Source: Cercospora beticola (taxonomy: Eukaryota; Ascomycota; Dothideomycetes; Mycosphaerellales; Mycosphaerellaceae). Taken from it: a DNA stretch of 64,000 nt. The translations under genes were made by a program, and so were the position numbers. The notes under the pieces are model-generated. The model was not told the DNA's origin. It saw only the letters and a list, made by a program, of their open reading frames with translations, and ran no database searches. Shown in pieces: positions 1-8,801 of the stretch (position 1 is the stretch's first letter; each line of letters begins with the position of its first letter). The stretch spans positions 124,001 through 188,000 of the forward strand of contig NC_088938.1 of assembly GCF_033473495.1 (NCBI RefSeq), in the 5' to 3' direction.

Positions 1-1718
1 CGGGACGTTGGAAAACTGTTCTTCGAAGCTGCCCGATTCCTGGTATTGCATTCTCGTAGGCATTTCTTGCCGCCAGCTGTCGAGCGCAGTGTCCAGGTAC
101 TCGGAGACCATGCTGGAACTGCCAAAAGAGGCCTGCTTGCTATTGTAGACTGCCCTCCAGACATCAGCTGCGATTCGAGATTGGGATACATGCGCCTCGA
201 GATACGGCAAGATCGTGACTTTCTCGAGACTCTTCTCTTTCTCGATCTCGCCTTGCAACGATGCGATACTCGTACTGGTCCGGCGATAGGCCTCTAGCCA
301 GGCATCGCTGACATCTAAGGGAAGTCCAATCTCAATATTGGAATCCTGAATGAGGAAGGGGCGGCTGCTTTCGAGAGACATTCTACGATCTTGCAGGTAG
401 ATGCACCACCATAGGCGGCGAAACATTTCTTCGTCGAAAGCACACATATTAACATAAAAATCTGTGCGGTATATGCCCAATATATGAGCACTCGAGATGA
501 CGTGTGCAAGTGTGCGCTCCGCCCTTTCGCAAGCGTCGAGTCGGAATAAGTAAATGACCTGCTTCAAGGTTAGACTTGACATAGTGCGATGTGTAACACT
601 GAGGAATTTACCATCATCGTCAGTGCCTGGAGACTGTGCAGAGACGGCGGTGAATCCGATGTGACATCAAGGTAGGGACGCATGAGCTCTACTGCGACAT
701 TGTAGATACTCCAGCCCGCCGAATGCGCAGCTTCTGCACTCGGTGTCCGAGGCGAAGCTGTGCAGCGCCCTAAGGCGATGCACATGAACAACAGGGCAAC
801 AGTAAGCTTGCTCTCGCCATGAGCCTCCAAATCCTCCAAAGTGACTTGCAAGGAGCGACTCCAGAGGTATTCGAAGGTTTTCCAGACACATGGGCGGTGA
901 ATGAAAGGATATATCATCGCCACTTCGTCGAAGAAGACGTTGAGAAGACCTTTGCAGTCTAGTGAGTCCGGGCGAACGTCAAATGAGGAGAGTACATCTG
1001 TAAGCCAGGTGGTGGACCCTCTGCTGTTGCGCTCATCGTGAGAACTGATAGTCGGCGTCAGTGGCCTGCGATTAGCGATCGGGCTATGCGTAGGAGACTC
1101 CGATATCTCGTCGTCTTCATTACGGACAGATGCTTCTCCTACAAACGTCTGTCGTCCTCTTGCATTGTCATGACATGTTTCCGGTGACGCATGATCCGTA
1201 ATGGCAGCCGCAGAATACAGATCCCCGTTGCTTGAAGAGGCCCAGGCGCTCTGAGACAGTGATGCATTGAGTCGTTGCTCAACATTGAGCAGCCGTTGAT
1301 AGACTTCGGTGGTCGTGATGTGTGAACTGTTCGCATTCGTCGAGGACGAATGATGGGAGCTCCGGCGCTTGTTCCGCGCATTCCCTGGAATCTCATCTCG
1401 TCGAGGCGTGGAGGCTCTGCGAGCCGGAGCTGGCGGTTCATCAACCAGGAAGCATTCTCGGCCTTTAATCGAACAATTTCTACACGGTAGACCGCCTTCA
1501 CACTGCGCAGGTCAGCACTGCCTTGGGCTAGGTGCATATTTATCTGAACATACTTTGATCTTGCGTTGCTGACACTGGTAACTACCACTACTGGTCAGCG
1601 ACTGATGGAGACCAAAATTTGGAGAACGAAATTACCATGCTTTGGCAGCATATGGCGTTCTTTTCGAGCGCTTTTGCGGTCCAGGGCGACCTTCCCGGCC
1701 TTCCATTCCGTTTGCCAT
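1..1718 (-). CDS. Zn2Cys6 transcription factor, 3' end cut by window edge
   Basis: Fungal binuclear-cluster regulator, presumably nuclear. My model has exons 1718-1636, 1581-1554, 1502-612 and 561 (or 558) running off the left edge. Joining the first three gives the zinc cluster: C-Y-Q-C, then RKIKC, then LPCRNC and REC, which is the full C-x2-C-x6-C...C-x2-C-x6-C pattern around residues 28-54. The splice inside the cluster is forced, because only the acceptor before 1581 restores the second cysteine. Downstream, residues such as FIHRPCVWKTFEYLWSRSL and FRRLWWCIYLQDRRMSLE match the fungal-specific transcription factor (middle homology) domain. The third intron, about 50 nt, begins at 611. The frame is still open at base 1, so the C-terminus is missing. 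The gene lies just downstream of, and on the same strand as, the FAD monooxygenase gene, so a role as regulator of the adjacent catabolic genes is a reasonable inference. Confidence 0.85.
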
Positions 1719-2131
1719 GGTCAAGTGAATGCGGTTCGCGGATGTTAGGTCAACTAAGCAGGATTATTGTCCATAATACCGCAGACCCATCATGATGGTG
1801 GTCGGCACATATCTCCGGACCGCTGGCTGCCGTCAGCATAGGAACAGTCCGGTCTTTGTAGCACTTCCGCCGGTGGCGCTGGGCCAGCCCAAGAAGAACG
1901 ACTCCAGGTGAGATTTCATGTTTTAGGAGACGTGGAGTGCATAGGGTTGGTCCCGCTGCGGAGAACCTGGGACCTTCTCGGAACTGTTTGCCAAGACTTT
2001 GTACGGCATCGGGGGCTTTGGAAGCCGAAAGCGCGAACTTCACGCGTTGTGCAACACGAAACAACACGTCTTCAATATGACCCGCCAACCACTGATCAAT
2101 AAGTCACAGCAGCCATGGAATTTCACAATAT
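1719..2131. other. Intergenic gap between TF start and monooxygenase 3' end
   Basis: Holds the promoter and 5' UTR of the regulator and the 3' UTR of the monooxygenase. I see no convincing coding frame. Confidence 0.5.
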
Positions 2132-3958
2132 CTATGCGGGCACCGCCGCCGGCAACAGCTGCTCCAGCACTTCCGCAAGTCTTCCTGGACCCACAGACGC
2201 TACAGATTTACATCTCCAGCAAACAAAATGATCTGGACGAACAAGCACTGCGCCATCATCCTCGACTCCTCTGATATTCCGCCAGTCATCGTAGGCATCA
2301 TGATATTCTTGGCGCCAGCCTATTGACGCGACCTGCAAGTCGAGTCCTGGTCGCCTGGCATTGATCTCATTGGCATATTGTCGCCACAGGTCACCCCCTA
2401 GCCCTATGAGCAAGGTGAAGCGCCCGCGCCCACAGATGTCCAAGGTCGATATCCTTTGAGACTGCCCTGCCGGAACTACCCAGACGTGTGGAAGATGGTA
2501 GCCTGGAAAAGTCGTGACAACGAGTTCCATCTCCAGATCGACTTCTGCTACATCTGGCTTCTCGGTGTCGTCAGGCTCTGTCACTGACAAGGGTGATGCG
2601 CAGTACTGCTGATTCATCTGGATACCCAGGGCGTTTCCCTCGCGATCATTTGTCTTGATGGCGCTCCACCACTCTTCTCTTAGCTTGCTACCAGCTAATG
2701 AAACAGAACTCATGAGCTCGAGCTTCTTGATCCGCTCTTCTTTGTCCAGTCCGATGACTTTCCATAGTCGGCGTTGCTCTTCCATGCCTTCGTTGGCTCT
2801 TCGAACTACGCCATCGCCGACAGGTTTCCGTTCTAACGTGACAGTATCCAGGATCTTCGGGTGCGCGAGTCCCTTGATGACATACGCCAGTTTCCAGGAA
2901 ATGTTCATCGCGTCACTGATGCATGTATTGCTCCCGAGCCCATTGATAGGAGGGTGTCGATGTACGGCATCGCCAATGCAGATCACTCGGCCTTTCTGGT
3001 ACTCACGAGCAACCTGATTGTTGACGTGCCATCTGGAGACCGACAAGATTTCAATATCTCCAACCACATCTCTATCCGCTCCAATCATCTGGTACAGTCG
3101 AGCGCGAATGTCGTCGTGAGTTGGCTCAAATGCAACACCTCCTTCCTTGGCCGCCGGATGCATTGATACTGCAAACTCTGTCCATGGCTTCACCATCCTG
3201 AAATTGCCCACCGCTGACCATTGAGGTGCATCTGGATTTAAGACCCAGTTGAGGACTCCGGGTCTGTCTTGTATAAAGCGGCTCAGATCTGTTTTGATGT
3301 GAACGTTGAACACCGAATTCAACTGTTTCCCGTCAACGGGAATCCCAAGGCTTTGCAGTACAACGCTCCGTGCTCCATCTGCGCCGACGAGATACTTGGA
3401 CCGAATGCGCCGCTCGACGTTGGTATCCCGGTCACGCAACACAGTCTCGATCAGACGGCCGCCATCCACTTCGGTCTGGCTTACAAACTCCATCCTCCAC
3501 AAGACCTCCACACCTGCCTCTTTTACCTTCTCAATCAGGATCGGTTCAAACCTCATCTGTGGCAGATCGACAATCTCGCAAGGGCTTGCTCTTTCATAAT
3601 CGCCTTTCCTGCTCCAGCCTGCACCCTGGAAGTACAGACGAGCGTACTCTTCACCATTCAAAGAATGCGTCCAAGACGTATGCTGTAGATACTGGCGAGG
3701 AGTCGCTGCTTTCAGCAGATCTGCTTCAATTCCCGCGTCTCGCATCACTTCCATCGCTCTCTGATTGAAGAGATGTGCACGAGGCGTGGGTGACGTGCCT
3801 GAGTGACGAGACACCACCAGCGACGAGATGCCGAGTCTGCTCAGCAATAGTGCTGTTGTTGCGCCCGAATGCCCGGCCCCAATGATCATGACATCAACAT
3901 CGTGCGTGCCATTCTGCTCTATCCTGAGAGTCCCCTCTTCGGAGCCGATGTCACCCAT
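2132..3958 (-). CDS. FAD-dependent aromatic hydroxylase (phenol hydroxylase/TfdB-like)
   Basis: Single-exon, 608-aa class A flavin monooxygenase. It would hydroxylate a phenolic ring with NAD(P)H and O2. Visible motifs are the dinucleotide-binding IIGAGHSGATTALLLSRLG near the N-terminus (about residues 25-43), LVGADGARS (DG motif, about residue 190) and GRVICIGDAVHRHPPINGLG (GD motif, about residue 325), followed by SDAMNISWKL. The C-terminal 150 residues resemble the thioredoxin-like tail of phenol 2-monooxygenases and end with the VRPDHFVCWR block. The ATG at 3958 directly precedes the flavin domain, and the length is normal for the group. It is divergent from the CMD-like gene at 4405 and followed by a Zn2Cys6 regulator. 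The exact substrate cannot be read from sequence; halogenated or alkyl phenols, hydroxybenzoates or a plant phenolic are all possible. Confidence 0.9.
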   Translation of the reverse strand: MGDIGSEEGTLRIEQNGTHDVDVMIIGAGHSGATTALLLSRLGISSLVVSRHSGTSPTPRAHLFNQRAMEVMRDAGIEADLLKAATPRQYLQHTSWTHSLNGEEYARLYFQGAGWSRKGDYERASPCEIVDLPQMRFEPILIEKVKEAGVEVLWRMEFVSQTEVDGGRLIETVLRDRDTNVERRIRSKYLVGADGARSVVLQSLGIPVDGKQLNSVFNVHIKTDLSRFIQDRPGVLNWVLNPDAPQWSAVGNFRMVKPWTEFAVSMHPAAKEGGVAFEPTHDDIRARLYQMIGADRDVVGDIEILSVSRWHVNNQVAREYQKGRVICIGDAVHRHPPINGLGSNTCISDAMNISWKLAYVIKGLAHPKILDTVTLERKPVGDGVVRRANEGMEEQRRLWKVIGLDKEERIKKLELMSSVSLAGSKLREEWWSAIKTNDREGNALGIQMNQQYCASPLSVTEPDDTEKPDVAEVDLEMELVVTTFPGYHLPHVWVVPAGQSQRISTLDICGRGRFTLLIGLGGDLWRQYANEINARRPGLDLQVASIGWRQEYHDAYDDWRNIRGVEDDGAVLVRPDHFVCWRCKSVASVGPGRLAEVLEQLLPAAVPA

Positions 3959-4404
3959 CTCTTCCTGTTATGTGGAAGTATGACTGGAATTGAGGCAGGA
4001 AGACCGATTTGACAGCAGTACAGGAAAGATGCTATTCGACGACGAATCAGGAATGTAGATTTACATTTACATCAGCTGTCGCGAAGCTGCGGAGTTCTAC
4101 AGTTCCCTGGACCAGCTCTCATTCCGCCCGCAATGCCATTAGAACTTTCTGCTGACCTGTCGGCTTACTACAGTAGCTCCGGCGACATGGAAAGCTAGTG
4201 ATCGAGCTTGCATAGACTCCTGACGCGCTTCCGAAACACTTGTCGGAATGAGACATCCCCAGATTTCCGAAAAGCTTGGCATTCATGTGCCACACGCCCA
4301 GGATGAGCTATGGCTACTGGTAGACTTGACGAAGCCTCGGAGCACAGGTCTAGACAACAACTCAGAACTCCAAAAAATCTCAGCTCGAGGAATAAGATTT
4401 CGAT
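3959..4404. promoter_or_regulatory. Divergent promoter region, monooxygenase / CMD-like gene
   Basis: This 446-bp region separates two divergently transcribed cluster genes. It contains a CCG-N10-CGG everted repeat at 4231-4246, the kind of half-site pair bound by dimeric Zn2Cys6 factors. The assignment is weak because CGG triplets are common. Confidence 0.35.
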
Positions 4405-5061
4405 ATGCGACTCAACTATGTCTCCAACCCTCCTACAGGCCTGGAAGCCGACGATGAAGCTATAGTGGAACGTATCAAAGCCCGTCGAGGAGCTAAGGGT
4501 CTGATACCATTGGATCTGACACTATTACACGCTCCAAAGGTCGCAGATGGTATGTCCTGGTTCGATATGACACTATTTCAACGTTATTCTCATTCTCCGT
4601 GCAACGCTGACAACAACTGTCCACGAACAGGCTGCAACGCCCTCTTCGCCGCAGTCCGAACCAAAACTTCCCTCACAGACGAAATCCTCGAAATAGCCAT
4701 CTGCCGCACATGTCTCGTCCTCGGCGCCTGGCACGAATGGAACGGCCATGTTCCGAAACTCCTCGCCTCCACAGCTTTTCCCGGCGAAAGTGGTCTAGAG
4801 ATCGTCAAAGCCGTCCATTTAATTTCCCCAGGTCCTTTGAACGCGCGGCAATGGGCTGCATTGAATTATGCAGACCACATGTCGAGAGCTGTTGCAGTTC
4901 CTAATGACGTATTCGAACAGTTGGGCAAGGCAGGCTTCAGTGAGAAGGAAATTGTGGAATTGACGACGCTGATTGGGGCGTACAACATGATTGGACGGGT
5001 GTTTGTTGCTCTGGATATTGCGGAGGCGAATGAGAAGCCACCACAATGGATAGCTCAGTGA
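4405..5061 (+). CDS. Carboxymuconolactone decarboxylase / AhpD-fold protein
   Basis: Model: exons 4405-4549 and 4631-5061 joined across an 81-nt intron (GTATGT...AACAG), giving 191 aa. The splice turns GAT-G plus GC into the Asp-Gly of VADGCNALF. The fold is the all-helical CMD/AhpD type: LTDEILEIAICRTCLVLGAWHEWNGH is the central helix pair, and it holds a C-x2-C and a following His, as in peroxidase-like members. Family roles include gamma-carboxymuconolactone decarboxylation and thiol-based peroxide reduction; sequence alone does not decide between them. It is flanked by an aromatic hydroxylase and a ring-cleavage dioxygenase, so a part in aromatic breakdown or in detoxifying peroxides formed there is likely. 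The intron is a multiple of 3 and has no in-frame stop, so intron retention would give a 218-aa variant. Confidence 0.85.
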   Translation: MRLNYVSNPPTGLEADDEAIVERIKARRGAKGLIPLDLTLLHAPKVADGMSWFDMTLFQRYSHSPCNADNNCPRTGCNALFAAVRTKTSLTDEILEIAICRTCLVLGAWHEWNGHVPKLLASTAFPGESGLEIVKAVHLISPGPLNARQWAALNYADHMSRAVAVPNDVFEQLGKAGFSEKEIVELTTLIGAYNMIGRVFVALDIAEANEKPPQWIAQ

Positions 5062-5315
5062 AGCATAGAAGAGCGTCTCGGACCAGCATCAGCTATTTAT
5101 CGGTCGTAGACTGGTTGACTCAATTCCATCGTTTGTGCTTCATTCTAGTATATTGAGCTTTGATGGAGCAATCAGTCAAGCTGCACACCTTGATCGAGAC
5201 CTCAGCTTCCATTGAGGACATCTTCTAAGAGTGCGGCAGAATCTTCCGGCAGGGAAAGAGAATCGGGAGGCATGCGCGGCATGTAACTACCACGCTCCAG
5301 GGACTCACGGAGCAG
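5062..5315. other. 3' flank of the CMD-like gene
   Basis: Short non-coding stretch before the tandem array. Nothing else seen. Confidence 0.4.
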
Positions 5316-5755
5316 CTTTGCACTTTCACGCTTTCACGCTTTCACGCTTTCACGCTTTGACACTTCCACACTTTCCACCCTTCAAGTTCACGTTCACACT
5401 TTAGCACTTTCACAATTTCACAATTTCACAACTTCACAATTTGACAAATTCACAAGTTTATAATTCCACAATTTGACAATTTGACAATTTGACAAGCTCA
5501 CAATTTCACAATTTGACAAGTTCACAATTTCACAATTTGACAATTTGACAATTTCACAATTTCACAATTTCACAATTTCACAATCTGACAATTTCACAAT
5601 CTGACCATTTTACAGTCTCACAAAATGACAAAATGACAAAATAACAATCTCACAATGGCACAATATCACAATATCACAATATCACAATATCACAATATCA
5701 CAATATCACAATTTCACAATTCGACAATTTGGCACTTTCACAATGTGGCACTTTG
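5316..5755. repeat. 8-bp tandem repeat array (about 55 units)
   Basis: About 440 bp with a regular 8-base period. Units are variants of TTTCACAA: CTTTCACG at the left end, mixed ATTTCACA and ATTTGACA in the middle, ATATCACA clustered near 5655-5710. Identical variants sit side by side, which suggests local slippage and expansion. The array lies between the convergent 3' ends of the CMD-like gene (+) and the dioxygenase gene (-). It has no spacers and no coding potential. It is a minisatellite-like low-complexity tract of unknown function. Confidence 0.9.
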
Positions 5756-5929
5756 GGTGTTGAACTCTAACCTTCCACGCATCCCTTCACAAACTAGCAC
5801 GCCGAACTTGAGATGAGATAGAATCAAGACTGTCTGCCCTGTAAACCAAACTGAACTCTCTAATCTGAGATGAAAGAGAGCAAGTGAACATAATGTGATG
5901 CGTTACCAAAGCTGCATGAGTCCAACTAT
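5756..5929. other. 3' flank of the dioxygenase gene
   Basis: Unique sequence after the array, probably the 3' UTR of the minus-strand dioxygenase. No gene seen. Confidence 0.4.
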
Positions 5930-7023
5930 CTAAAACACTGCTGGAACAGCTGGACCCCAAACAGACAACGCTTCCGGCCCCGCAGGAATGCTACCAACAG
6001 GTGTATCTTTGTTCACCATATCTCCATCTGCATAGTGCTCCTATAAGCGAGTCTCAGCATTAGCTGTCGTAACAAGAGCACTTCCCGGGGACGGGAGAAA
6101 GGCTTACCACAACGAATTGACTGGGATCAAACCAGTAGTCAAAGATCTGACTTCCGAGCAGATGCTATGCAACTCCATCAGCATCACGAAAGGCGTTTGA
6201 AAAGACTGTAACTTACCCTCCCCACACCCCAACACAGCTTATATCCCTGATTTTCCAAATGCTGATGACCAAGCTGCTGCACATCCAGATCATGAACCTC
6301 AAACGCCGCATGCGCAACATCCGGCTTTGCATGCGGTTTCGCACTCTTGATGAAAAACGCATGATGATCAGTAAACTCCTCTCCACGATCGATATGCAAA
6401 AAGCAAGTCGAAGGCTTTCCATCCCGTGTCAGGACATCCGAAGGCGCGAATGATAAGTTCTTCGTATACCAATCGAACATCTCCTGGAAAGTGCCGATGG
6501 GATATGCCACTCCTACATGACTCCAGCGATAGACAGGCGCCGGGCCAGGTGGAACGCGATGAAATCTACCGAGGCGAGATTTCTCGTTTTCGAAGTTGAG
6601 GACAAGCTTCTCTCGTGGAGGTGGGTCGGGTATTCGAGGTTGTTGGCCATAGACCAGGTGACATTTGTAGCCTGCTGGGTCTGTCAAGGTCACTGCCTCG
6701 CCGCCGCCAGGGTAGCCATCAAGTTGATAGATTTCTGTGGCGCCTGGGATTTGCTTGGCCGCCTTCTCCAGTTCTTGATGAGACTCTACTTCAAAAGCGC
6801 CGCCATCGAAAGATGATTGTCCATTTTCTGATTGTCGGGCAACGTAACAGATTGGTTCTGAGCCGTATCCTCGAAAGAAGATGATCTTGCCCGGTTCTTC
6901 TTTCTCGATCTTGAGGCCGAAGTCAAGCAGAAATTGACGAGCGTTGGCCAGGTCTGCGTGACTATAGCTCACAAAGGCGGTCTTCAGGATGCGGACTCGA
7001 TTGTCGTCGTCTGGCAAAGGCAT
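5930..7023 (-). CDS. Extradiol-type ring-cleavage dioxygenase (VOC superfamily)
   Basis: Model: exons 7023-6217, 6164-6108 and 6040-5930, giving 324 aa. The two small 3' exons were recovered by hand and are in phase. Two VOC modules are visible, about residues 10-125 and 165-300. The Fe(II) facial triad of type I extradiol dioxygenases is present in the second module: His169 (WSHVGV), His238 (VAHAAFEV) and Glu289 (FVVEHYADGD, in exons 2-3). The segment WGVGRHLLGSQIFDYWFDP matches the GRH...F-x-Y-x-x-x-P block of catechol and biphenyl-diol dioxygenases. The predicted reaction is O2-dependent meta cleavage of a catechol-like diol. I chose the ATG at 7023 because the VOC fold starts just after it; the frame stays open to 7323, so a longer N-terminus is possible. 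It is divergent from the FAH-family gene. Confidence 0.88.
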
Positions 7024-7477
7024 CTTGTGATTCTTGGCTAGGGCTGGTGGACTAGGCCCAAAACGATTAGCCGGTAATGAAGCTGAGTGTTGATGTTCGT
7101 TGACAACGCCAAAGACAATCACAAAACTCCAGCATACAGTATATAGCAGCTTCTGACGCTTCGAGATGCGCCCGCAACCACAATGTACATCCACAGCGTC
7201 ATGTGCATCAGCATGCACTCGTGCGACTGCCATGCTGCGTGAAAGTATCGGCGTTCCGAGAGAGCTTTCCGAGCAGGGGTCCGTTTCCGACACACTGTAG
7301 CTGTTCCGCATTTTCTGAATCACACCTTCGCAGCTGATTCCCGATCATAGCTCCAGAGCAGCGAAAGCATTGTACTATAGAGCATCAGTTGTAGCACATC
7401 AACAGTGTCCAAAACGCGCAATCCCTGATCCAGTTTCATCCGCACGAACATAATCTCCTCTTCTTGTTGTAGCAGAA
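7024..7477. promoter_or_regulatory. Divergent promoter, dioxygenase / FAH-family gene
   Basis: This 454-bp region is shared by two divergently transcribed pathway genes. It includes CGG-N4-CCG at 7249-7258, a possible weak Zn2Cys6 half-site pair, and an ORF continuous with the dioxygenase frame up to 7323. Confidence 0.35.
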
Positions 7478-8493
7478 ATGGCGCCTGTCAAAGTTTCCTG
7501 GCACCGACTTGTTCGATACGTTTCTGCCGATGACGGGCAGGTTCATTATGGAGATGCAATCATCGACGCCAACGATGTCGATCGGATCGCCGAAATAGCT
7601 CGCGAAGGCAAGCTCAAGGTGACTGTCTTGGAGGGGAATGAGCCAATCACTCTCACACGTACGGACAGAACCGATACTGTAAAGAAGCTTCTGGGTCCCA
7701 TAGAGGTGCAAAACACGCCAGGCTTCAGGTGCATTGGGTTGAACTACAAGTCGCATAGTCAGTGTTGCCCATTGCGAGCACGATTCACAGTCGCAGAGTA
7801 TCAGTGGCTGATTGCTGTCATCATAATGCAGTCCTAGAAGCAAGCAGAACTCTACCACCTTACCCAACGACTTTCACCAAACCGCCACACTCCGTAGCGG
7901 ACCACGACGAAGACATCCCGATCCCTCGATGGGTATCAAGGAAGCTCGATTATGAAGGCGAGCTCGCGTTCATTGTCGGTAAGACGGGCAAAGACATCTC
8001 TGAGAGAGACGCATTGGATTATGTGGGCGGCTACACAGCCGTGAACGACGTCAGCGCCCGAGATTGGCAGCGTGATCCCGAACTCGCAGGCAAAGTACCG
8101 CAGTGGAACTATGGCAAATCGGTCGACAAATTCGCACCACTGGGTCCAGTCCTCGTCGCACCTCACGTCCTAGGTGCGGCTGATAATTTGGGGCTGAAGA
8201 CGTATCTCAATGGCGAGCTGAGACAGCAAGGCAACACATCAGACTTGTGCTTCGGAATACCACAAATCATCGCGTTCTTATCCCGTGGAACCACATTGGA
8301 GAAGGGCACAGTGGTCTTGACTGGTACTCCGGGCGGCGTAGGCTTGTTCATGAACCCGCCAGGCTTCATTCAGGATGGCGATACATTTTCGGTGTGGGTG
8401 GAGAAGATCGGTACGCTGTCGAACAAGTACGTCTGGACAGGCGAGGATAGACTGCATTTGTTCGATAGAGCAGCAGAGAATGGCAGCAGCTGA
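7478..8493 (+). CDS. Fumarylacetoacetate hydrolase family protein
   Basis: Model: exons 7478-7757 and 7832-8493 joined across a 74-nt intron, giving 313 aa. The join makes NYKSHILEASRTLPPYPTTF, the normal start of the FAH fold. Metal-binding FAH signatures are clear: LDYEGELAFIVGK, then GYTAVNDVSARDWQ, then GKSVDKFAPLGPVLV and KGTVVLTGTPGGVG near the C-terminus. The family cleaves or isomerises C-C bonds in beta-diketo acids, for example fumarylpyruvate, fumarylacetoacetate or the meta-cleavage product 2-hydroxyhepta-2,4-diene-dioate. Sharing a promoter region with the extradiol dioxygenase, it probably acts on that enzyme's ring-opened product. The product identity is inferred from context. 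Confidence 0.9.
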
Positions 8494-8801
8494 GCAGGGA
8501 GATGGTATGCAAAGGGCGATGGTGGGAAAGTGAAGAAAGAGAGATGTGAAGAAAGACGCGTTGAGAAACAAGATGCCTGCGCGCCGACAGAGTTTGAATA
8601 ATGAATAGTTGATTCTGTCTTAATCAAATATTCAGTTCAACCCCGAACAGACACGAGGATAGTATATACGAAAAAGCGTCGGAAGGGTTCACTATAAGAT
8701 CGCTGAAACTTAGCGTTTCGAAAGGTATGGAATGTGCATGCACGTCGAAGTCAATGAGTCATGTCCTATTCCATCGTTTCTGCATAAATCATCGATAATA
8801 T
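8494..8801. other. Convergent intergenic gap
   Basis: 3' UTRs of the FAH-family gene and the minus-strand secreted-protein gene. The first part, from about 8500, is shared with a degraded copy near 15.22 kb. Confidence 0.5.

Noticed and set aside
5316..5755. CRISPR-like regularity
   Set aside because: Contiguous 8-bp units with no unique spacers, in a eukaryotic genome; a simple tandem array.
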